Source of the DNA: Acanthaster planci
Lineage: Eukaryota > Echinodermata > Asteroidea > Valvatida > Acanthasteridae
Reading direction: 5' to 3'
DNA length: 64,000 nt
Assembly (NCBI RefSeq): GCF_001949145.1
Contig: NW_019091394.1
Coordinates: 1,739,389-1,803,388 of the forward strand
Shown: positions 56,299 to 64,000 of the stretch, piece by piece
How the letters are laid out: every line of letters begins with the position of its first letter
How positions within the stretch are numbered: the stretch's first letter is position 1
Program-made: the position numbers and the translations under genes
Notes under the pieces: generated by a model
Databases searched by the model: none
Seen by the model: the letters and a program-made list of their open reading frames with translations, nothing else
What the model was told of the DNA's origin: nothing

Positions 56299-57313
56299 AC
56301 AAAAAATAAGAAAAAGAATCTGGTGAACCTGAGGAACCCTGAACAAAATAAAATTCTCCCGAACAACATTGTGCTGACTACTCTACTTTAATCAGTTAAA
56401 AATCAGTTTTTAAGAAAACCAATTGGTATTGAGTGGTACACAGAGCTGAATTTGGACCAGACTTTGACTGATTTGTTGACAAAATGTATTTTTAAAATCA
56501 GGCTCTTCTTTTTAATACTGAGCAGAATATTAACCGTGGCAATCTTGGTTATCTTGACGAATGATGTATCCATTACATTTCATCAGTACATGTAAATACT
56601 AGTAGCAGCTTTAAACCTATACGAGATCACAGCATTAGATCTTTAATCAAAGGGCATATATTGGAAAGTGTTTATGGCTTTATAAATTACCATTAATTTG
56701 GGAACCTCCAAGATGGTTAAGTGCTGGAAGATAACCTCAAATTAAAAAAAAATAGTGATAGTAATAGTAAGAAAGAGAGTACTAATGTTACAATCCGAAC
56801 AATTCCAAACTATTTAAGAAGAGTATTTATAAGCTTGAAAAAAAAAAGGACAACAAAGAAAATAAAGATTGGAACTAGCTTACAATGATAAGGATAAAGT
56901 ATCAAGAAAAGATCTGATTAAAACCAGTACTTCTTACTGGCGAGATCTTGGCAGGCACTGCAATGAAGAAAGCTGGATTCCACAGGGGGCTACTACAGTT
57001 CAGTCCTTGACGGTGCAAAAGTGAGCTGCAACGGGGACAAAGACCACGTCCAATTGGAATGACCGGGCTCGAAATGAAACGGCGAGGGTGTGATGACCGT
57101 CGCAAATACGGGAACTTGATGATCCCACAAACTGGAACTAGATTCAGTTCACAAACTGTCTCTTCCGGAACAAAATTCAGCTCTGCACTTCACTTGGTCT
57201 GGACGACTCGCCACCACGGATGAAATGGTGCAAAAGTCACAAAGTCAACGACTTCTCACAACCCGCGTACTTTAGAATTGCCTGTCTTGGTGTGTTTATC
57301 TGCCAGAGCCCGT
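56299..57313. other. Non-coding stretch downstream of a candidate promoter
   Basis: No gene recognised. On the minus strand the segment 57290 down to about 56937 follows a TATA motif and ends at a GTAAGA donor-like site, so it could be a non-coding first exon. The encoded frame (56902-57105) has no known domain. Confidence 0.3.
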
Positions 57314-57321
57314 CTTTTATA
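57314..57321 (-). promoter_or_regulatory. Candidate TATA box
   Basis: TATAAAAG on the minus strand, in the context ACTATAAAAGACGGGCTC, is a near-ideal core promoter element. Initiation would be expected near 57285. No gene is established downstream; a retroelement promoter is an alternative. Confidence 0.3.
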
Positions 57322-58434
57322 GTCTACAACTCTTTAGAAATTCCTGATTTTCTACAAATTTCTTATTACTATGTAAGTTTCGTAAAATAAGTATTTTACC
57401 ATTGTGTAATCTCACAAAAAAAACCAAAACAGGATATTTGCCACAAAACTTAGGAATAATTAAAGACAATGCTGGAGTACGATCAAGTAATTCGCCGCTG
57501 CCTTGGATCAAACGCAGGTGACACACAAGTTGTGGCGGTACCATTACATAATCTGCTACATGTTCAGAGACTGTGTGCATACATAAAATAATGTTAGCAG
57601 CCTCATTTTTGGAAACTTATGATAATTGTAACTTATATTGTCGGGGTTTTAAATTGACATAGGCATATATTTAGTCTACCAATTGTTAAAAAAAGCTGTA
57701 ATTCGTTCAAATGTAAAGACCCCAGAAAGATTTAACAGTGGAAATGAGATTATAAAGACTGCTGACTTCATGTTCAGCGGCTTTAATACGTAACCAATAA
57801 CTTTTTTTATTGAATGTCAACTACATTTATTACTTAATGAAACTTTATTAGATTATCTGATGCTGTTAATAAACAAAGACTGCAGAGCAAGATCCCAATA
57901 TTCGAAATATTCGAGCAGTACAATTCATATAATGTGATGTATGCACCAGGTGCATAAGAGGGGCTCTATGTTCATAACACATTCTCGAGTATGAATTTCT
58001 CTGGTGTGAAGTAAATCTCAAGACAACAGTTTTGGGAAACAAACTGTATTAATGACTTCCAAAACTGAGATTTTTCCAATCAGGAACAAACGTATAAAAA
58101 GTAAAACAAAAATATCAAAGATTTGAACAGTGAACACTCCGAAACGATTTCCCCCCCTTAACCACTCCTCCATATAAAGTGAAAGAGCCGGATCGTTGAA
58201 TTTGCCTACGACCCCCTGCGAAGGCGATACCAAGATAGACATCCCTCACAATAGTTAGGTGGGGAAAAATGAGGAAAAGTCACGGAAGTTCGATCAGGTC
58301 ATGCGTGGCAGTTAGTAGAACAATCAAATCACGTAATTTCTGAGATATTTGTGGCACAAGGTGCCACGCTGAGCGTTGGGTGTAGTCGCATCTGGTGCCA
58401 CTTTTTTCGCTTTTCCCTCCTTGCCAAACCGCAT
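57322..58434. other. 3' flank of the desaturase gene
   Basis: No exon recognised. Minus-strand AATAAA signals at about 57807 and 57824 lie some 600 bp past the desaturase stop. Confidence 0.3.
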
Positions 58435-61400
58435 TTACCACTGCAAAGGATCTGACGGGTTGTATTTCGGGCTGTGCTCGGTGTAGAACTGGGAGAACCA
58501 GCGGCGAAAAGGCATGATCCACTTGTCCTCTTTCACAAGTTGAGGAGTTTTCAGGTAGGTCTTGTTGGACCATATTGATACTTCCTTTTTAAGCTAAATA
58601 CAGCGAACACAGACATTGTTTAAAAGGATACAATAAAAGGGTCGTTTTACCAAGTGTTGTCACTGATTGGTAAAAAGGAACTAAGGATGTATCCCCAATG
58701 TATTGAGCCGGTGACTCGAATTATGAGGATATTTGATATGAACATTGATATTCTTCGATCAAACTCAATGCAAAAAGAAGAATTTTTCAATTAGTTGTTT
58801 TCCGAATTGTATTCTTATGTTATTAATGTGCTATGAGTGAACATTATATGCTCCAAAATAAGGCCAAAGATAAAACCTTCAGGGTAACCTTTTTATTGTT
58901 CACCAAAACGTGTATTTTATTTCTGTTTCAATGGAAATTTAGTAAAAGAATTAGTTGTTCAATTATTCGAATTGACTCAACCTTAACCACTGGCAACTGT
59001 CGGTCGCGGATGGACGATAGGATCATCCCAATAGGTTTTGTAATAAACAAAAGAAAAAAAGGAGAGGCAATCAAGACATCCTCTGGTCAAAATGACCACT
59101 CAATTGAGTGAATGATGAGTAAACTCTTGATCTTGAACAGCACGATCCATCGTGAGACATTTTACTCCACGTTCCCCAACACAATCTGTCTTCCGCTAGC
59201 CCTTATTCAGCAGACAGCGACTGGGATATACTTACGCCTATACGCAGAACGTATAACTGGAACTTCTTGATGAGCCAGTGCAAGATCCAAAAGGCGGACG
59301 TGGAGTGGGTGTATTGTAAACACACAATCTTCTGCCTCATTGGTCCCACAGGCACAGTGCCCACAACCATTACGTTGTCGTTGAAAACGTGGCAGATACC
59401 GGGTCCGTACTGTGAAGAGATTAAAGAGCGCCACCAAGCGGTTACCAATGTAAGGTCTAGGCCTATTCACCGTCAGTGTACAAATATCCAACTGATAAAG
59501 TTTTGTCTGCACGATACCACACATCAACAACCAAAGCGTCATTCTGGACTGGAGGATTCTCGGAGTGTTTTCAAGATGTATTTTTGCGTTGGGGAGATGT
59601 TAATTATATATAACAGGTTTTGCCCTTACCCAACGTATATTAAGTTCGCGGTACCTGCTACTTTATTTGACTCGAACNNNNNNNNNNNNNNNNNNNNNNN
59701 NNNNNNNNNNNNNNNNNNNNNNNNNNNNNNNNNNNNNNNNNNNNNNNNNNNNNNNNNNNNNNNNNNNNNNNNNNNNNNNNNNNNNNNNNNNNNNNNNNNN
59801 NNNNNNNNNNNNNNNNNNNNNNNNNNNNNNNNNNNNNNNNNNNNNNNNNNNNNNNNNNNNNNNNNNNNNNNNNNNNNNNNNNNNNNNNNNNNNNNNNNNN
59901 NNNNNNNNNNNNNTTTTTTAGCAAGCTCTCGGACAAGCACTGAGCATACAGTGCTTATTAATGTACGTTGGGTAAGGGCAAAAACCTTTTATGTATAATT
60001 AAAATCTCTGAGTGTTGTTTCTGTTATTCCAGAAACCCAGTACTATAACTTGGGGGAATTTTGATGCCCAATATAACGAATGTCAAAATTGCTGCTCGCG
60101 ACGAGATCACAAGGGTACCATTCCAAGTGTGGATAAAAACCAAGTGATTTAGGGTACCATGCCCCACTATCATTGACATTTTGCGCTCAGGCGATATAAC
60201 AAGAACTTTTTCAATGTTATTGCTTCATCGTCGTCTCCGGTTCCATCTCTGATATAAAAGGGGCTTTTAGGTATAAATGTATACTGTCTTAAAAAAGGAG
60301 TCGCTTTCCCTCAGAAACCACAGTATACAGTTTAATTGTGCGGTAACAGGACATTAAGTTTTTGGGGGTTAAGAACTTCAAAATCAGACTGAAAGCTAAT
60401 CAGAGTGCCATAGATGAAGCCGGGAAAACTCGCAATTCAACTTGCATGAAATTGGAACATAGCACCCCCGACGTAAGGCAAAATAAAACTTTGACCCCAC
60501 GCCGACTGAAGAAAGCCCTATTATTTCCGTCCACCTTGTGTGCTAGGTATGAAAGAGATTTTTGAAATTTTTTGTTTTGAAATCCAAATATCCCTCTTGG
60601 ACAACAAAGCAACACTTATGATGATTTTAGAGAGAAACCGGTGTTCTCCAGAAAAAAAAAATGGATGAAAAGGTGTACACCCTTCGGGAAAATGAAAAGA
60701 AAATTTGCACCGCTTTACATTTGCCCGCTTTAAGCTTTTTGCCACTGTGGTCACTGACGCGCCTGCGTACTTAATTTATGTATTTATTAGTAAAACTGTC
60801 CATAGCGGTACCGATCCAGCGAAAAGCAATCCCATTGGACAGTGGAAGGAATGAGTCACGCTCCCCGCTCATTGGTCGGGGAAGGGGTGTTCATTTTGTT
60901 GGTACCCACGCGATTGTAAGGCGTGCATTACATAGTCGTCTGTGAACCAGCAAGGTTTAGTTCCGACCAAAGGAGCCTCCATTGCTAGGAAAACTGCGCA
61001 CTCTCTTGGTTCAGCTCGGGACTCGTGGACAGGTTGTTGTTCCATCGGCGAAGGAACAATCGGCCTGTTTGTTCACACAGATCTGGATCGTGATCAGTGA
61101 TCCCAACGTATGGTTCGCTTCATCATGGCCATCACGCAGGTTCTGGTGCCAGTCAACCAAAGTAGGATTATTGATCGCTATCCAGATTCATGCGAATGAA
61201 AACAGGCCCGAATAATAGCCGTTGCTGTCACAGACATATAATCTTATAGACCGCCAGGCCCTCTTCTAAACTGCAGGGGTTTCTGTGATCTGCGTGGCGC
61301 CCGACTAAAATCAAAAGTATGGCAAATTCACCCCTGGTATAGGGAATTTACACACAGTTGAAGAATTCCAGCCATAAAATTCTATGAAGCCATTTTTAAT

Positions 61401-62526
61401 TGTAAAAAAACCCTCTCTGTACTTAATCTGGCCCATAGGGATTCAAAACAATGCGGTTGCAACATTTAAAAAGAAGAGAAAGCAGTACCGAAGAGCAAAA
61501 AGGTGAACGTATTTGGAAGCACATGTAAACAAATACAGGCAATGTAAGTGCGTTGCGCGTAATGCGCACTGGACGCGCTGCCATCAGTCGCTTCGCTCAT
61601 TGTTTGCCCATACTTTTCAAATTCACGGTTTCACGCGCAAGACCGGCGGTCTATGCGTTTATATGTCGGTGGTTACTGTGGGTGAAAGTAGAGGTGACTG
61701 CTGCCCCTCTCAGAAAAGATGCTCAAAAGATGAAGTATACCTGCTCAGCGTAGGATTCCTTTGTGGGCTTGGGATCGAAAAAATGAACCGTACGGAAACG
61801 ATGGGAGGAGGCATGATTCACTGTCGGATGAGCCTCCCAGTTCACATGGCTGAAGGTCTTTGGAAAGATTTGCCTGGCAATGACAAGAAACAAAGACATG
61901 CAGATCGTTACTTTGATTATCTCGTTCAAAAATACAGTACCAGCAACGATCCACATGGCCACAGCAGAAAAGTCTGCGTATGGCGTGGAATACGCAGGGA
62001 GCATCCCATTTTGTTTAATTATAAATGAAAATAATTGTTAACAGATTTATCGTAAGGTATCAAAAGAATAGATATTCCAGCAGGGAAGGGCGTCCAATAT
62101 TATGCACTTGCTGCCTTAGCACAGCAACTGTACAATGGATTAGTCACAGAAAAGACAAACTTTAATTGACTAAAACATGGAAAACTAGACGTACTTAAAA
62201 ATATATAGGAAACCTTTTTTCTTTCTTTAGTGAGGAGATGGGGCGGTTCGAAACTGCAACTAAACGGCTGCAGATGACCACGACTAGGAAAGCTCAGTTT
62301 AAAGGAAATTTTTTCAAACAACGAAAAGATCATTTATAAATATTACATGCTGTGGCCGGTGACTAGCTAATATGCGCTGAAGCAATCAAAATCAACAATG
62401 GATAACCCAGACAAGATTGTTAAACACAACAGATACTGAAAGACACAAAAGTTGACATAATGTTGGCACTTACGGTCCGTGTAAGTAACCAAAGTGTCCG
62501 AAATCAGCGGCATTCTCCGGCAGTTC
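58435..62526 (-). CDS. nvd: Cholesterol 7-desaturase (Neverland/DAF-36 type Rieske oxygenase), C-terminal exons
   Basis: Four minus-strand exons join in phase: 62474-62526, 61741-61873, 59236-59409 and 58435-58584, giving 169 residues and a TAA stop at 58435-58437. The first contains [15 protein letters not shown]. Its D-x2-H-x4-H spacing is the mononuclear iron-binding motif of Rieske oxygenases, and its text is typical of Neverland/DAF-36. The third has GPGI...[11 protein letters not shown]. The last ends IWSNKTYLK...[20 protein letters not shown], the conserved C-terminus of this family. The enzyme converts cholesterol to 7-dehydrocholesterol in the endoplasmic reticulum, the first step towards ecdysteroid- or dafachronic-acid-type steroids. 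The N-terminal membrane segment and the Rieske [2Fe-2S] exons (CxH...CxxH) must lie beyond 62526, probably outside the window. Intron 3 contains the assembly gap. The last acceptor, AAAAAG, has a weak pyrimidine tract, but the reading frame fits. Confidence 0.88.
59594..60008. mobile_element. Inverted-repeat element spanning the assembly gap
   Basis: GAGATGTTAATTATATATAA and the following block with TTTTGCCCTTACCCAACGTA (59594-59645) is mirrored at about 59957-60008 with few differences. The arms enclose about 310 bp, of which 235 are unknown (N). The whole lies in an intron of the desaturase gene and is probably a TIR transposon whose centre was not assembled. Confidence 0.7.
59679..59913. 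other. Assembly gap (235 N)
   Basis: Unknown bases. Open frames made of X across this interval on both strands are artefacts. Confidence 1.
60009..61740. other. Desaturase intron, no other gene seen
   Basis: A minus-strand open stretch at about 61035-61195 encodes [18 protein letters not shown] and similar. It is protein-like but not recognised, has no convincing acceptor and is not needed to join the flanking desaturase exons. It may be a transposon remnant. Confidence 0.3.
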
Positions 62527-62950
62527 CTGATGAAAATTAGAACATTATTAATTCATTTATCTGCTTTCATGGGCCATTCAGGCTGCAGTTTGTTCAAGTC
62601 AGCGTCTTTTCACAAATTAACCTTGCCCTGGCTCTGACCTTTGAAGACAGGATGATATAGGGTTTAGTTTGCATTATTCATTTATAAATCAATGAATTAT
62701 GATCTAAGGAATGATATTTTGTGTGATGCAATGATTACTTTCTTGGACAAGTACGAGAAAACCGGGTTTACAAAGTTGCGACAAGCTACTCCGCCGGTGT
62801 AAACATAAATCTTCGCGGGGGGTTTGACCCAGATCGAGGCACATGTTTGCCTAATTGTGTGGTCCGACGTAGCAGAAGCCATTATGTTTGTGTGCCAAAG
62901 CCGTGCGAAGGTACTCCACGTTTTGGGGTCGAACCTACAGTTTTTGAGCC
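62527..62950. other. Intron of the desaturase or intergenic sequence
   Basis: No further desaturase exon with CxH or W-x2-P features could be found on the minus strand here. Confidence 0.3.
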
Positions 62951-63249
62951 ATGCCGACGAGCTAGGTGTGTTGTTGCTTCATGCAGCAAAACAACCAAGG
63001 ATGGGGTGTCTCTACACTTGTTCCCAACGGATCCAAATTACGCAGCATTTGGGCAACTAAAGTCAAGACCGCCAGGGCGAAGTAGGACGGCCACAGTCGG
63101 CCCTGTGCAGTGAGCACTTCGAGCCGGAGTGGTTCAAAAGCGGTTTGCATGGCTCCATGGGCATGACCACTAAGAAAATGCTCAAGAAAGATGCTGTTCC
63201 GACGCAATTCCCGCCGAACAGAAGCCTAGACTCGGCTGAGGACGATGGA
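62951..63249 (+). pseudogene. Broken THAP zinc-finger domain
   Basis: Starting from an ATG at 62951 (ATGCCGACGAG), the plus strand encodes successive THAP segments in different frames: CVVASCSKTTKDGVSLHLFP, then DPN, then SIWATKVKTARAK followed by a stop where Trp is expected, then PQSALCSEHFEPEWFKSG, then DAVPTQFPP. All landmarks of the C2CH THAP zinc finger are recognisable in order (C-x4-C, the C-x2-H pair in CSEHF and the terminal AVPTxFP). They are separated by a likely 4-bp insertion after the third codon, a 1-bp deletion near 63042, a TAG, and another frameshift near 63095. THAP domains bind DNA in host regulators and in P-element-type transposases. With this many breaks in under 300 bp it is inactive. 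It lies in antisense to the 5' part of the desaturase gene. Confidence 0.75.
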
Positions 63250-64000
63250 CACGACACGTCGGAGATATCACGTTCGGCCATTTTGCAAAACAGATGCGGC
63301 CGGCGTGTGTACGTACATGTACATGGAGGTGTATACGACGTGTGCGCGCAGAGATACACGCAGTGCTGCGGCCCTGTCGATTTTTCTGGTGCCCAGACGT
63401 CATTTCGCATCACTGTTTTCCAGTGCCTCTGTTTGCGTCAAGGAATTTAAACAATAACCAAAGCTACAAAGGTCCTTGCACTAATGCCTTCTACATACGT
63501 TATATATTTAGTACAAAGTACGTGTACATGTACTTTGCAAGTGTGCACGTGGGCCATGATTTAATCATGCTTTGCACAAAGTTCAAAGGTCGCATAATTT
63601 GCTTATGACAGCTGTAAAAAAAGTGGCATAACCAAAGAGCAACTAAACGAACGAGTAATTGTACGAACGGTGTAAGCATGATTATCACTCGCTATCCTCC
63701 CAGAGCAGAGGCACACTTCATTGGTTGAAAAAGAGCCACGTTGTTCGGTACCAATTTTTATTGGTACCTACGTGAAGAAGATGGCAATATTCGTTGGTTG
63801 CAGTATTTAAGTAACTTTATTTCGTGGTCATCGGATGGTGGTTGGACCCTGCTTGCTATACATAACACGTCGGTTCGGTTGGTGGATAAATTTGAGGAAG
63901 ATTAAACATGACAAATGAATTCATCCCTCTAATAAATAAAATCAAGGTAAAAGGATAGCGATAAAGCAAGTAATTAATCATCTTAACCCGCTGATGTACA
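63250..64000. other. Non-coding stretch
   Basis: No gene recognised. CATGTACATG-like self-complementary words cluster at 63310-63330 and 63520-63535. A perfect 9-bp stem (GGTACCAAT ... ATTGGTACC) lies at about 63748-63769. Confidence 0.35.

Noticed and set aside
59267-59998. Open frames of 84-243 codons crossing the N gap
   Set aside because: They are open only because the N bases are translated as X. The flanking minus-strand frame contains the genuine desaturase exon.
61035-61195. Minus-strand open stretch with [18 protein letters not shown]
   Set aside because: Protein-like but with no recognised family, no clear splice sites, and not needed between desaturase exons whose phases already match.

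Overview
The window is eukaryotic, intron-rich and A+T-leaning. It has long non-coding stretches, many small DNA transposons, two SINE copies, LINE debris, microsatellites and one assembly gap (59679-59913). The genes suggest an invertebrate animal, most probably an invertebrate deuterostome (echinoderm, hemichordate or cephalochordate). This is inferred from a Neverland/DAF-36-type cholesterol 7-desaturase, a beta/gamma-crystallin plus aerolysin-like protein, a membrane-tailed multicopper oxidase, and modular EGF exons bounded by phase 1 introns. The species cannot be fixed from the sequence alone.

Genes, left to right: (1) part of a secreted modular EGF-type protein, minus strand, about 996-4167. 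(2) A two-exon fragment of an unrecognised gene, minus strand, 24981-25541. (3) A complete seven-exon multicopper oxidase, minus strand, 28567-36110; it encodes 711 residues with a signal peptide, all copper-site motifs and a hydrophobic C-terminal tail. (4) The last exon of a BEN-domain protein, plus strand, 43001-43427. (5) A protein with two beta/gamma-crystallin domains followed by an aerolysin-like pore-forming region, minus strand, 46554-49482, first exon not located. (6) The 3' half of a cholesterol 7-desaturase gene, minus strand, 58435-62526, whose Rieske exons lie beyond the window. Decayed pieces are a RecQ-helicase fragment inside a transposon (51148-51315), a THAP domain with several breaks (62951-63249) and two head-to-head LINE fragments (about 25850-26770).

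Mobile DNA dominates the rest. Two hAT-like non-autonomous elements (5243-6600 and 20124-20805) have 8-bp target duplications and subterminal arrays of short repeats. A 788-bp element with 31-bp inverted ends and 9-bp flanking duplications (50796-51583) carries the RecQ fragment. There are also a roughly 1-kb fold-back element with a second inverted repeat nested inside it, several 140-700 bp MITE-like elements with inverted ends, a three-copy family of about 118 bp, and a compound pentanucleotide satellite (40401-40660). The assembly gap sits exactly between two arms of an inverted repeat.

The genes do not form an operon or an obvious pathway. The intact ones are a secreted or surface oxidase, a sterol-modifying enzyme and a probable defence or membrane-acting pore-former. 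Exon borders were deduced by hand from splice-site motifs, matching phases and family similarity. No alignment or database search was run.
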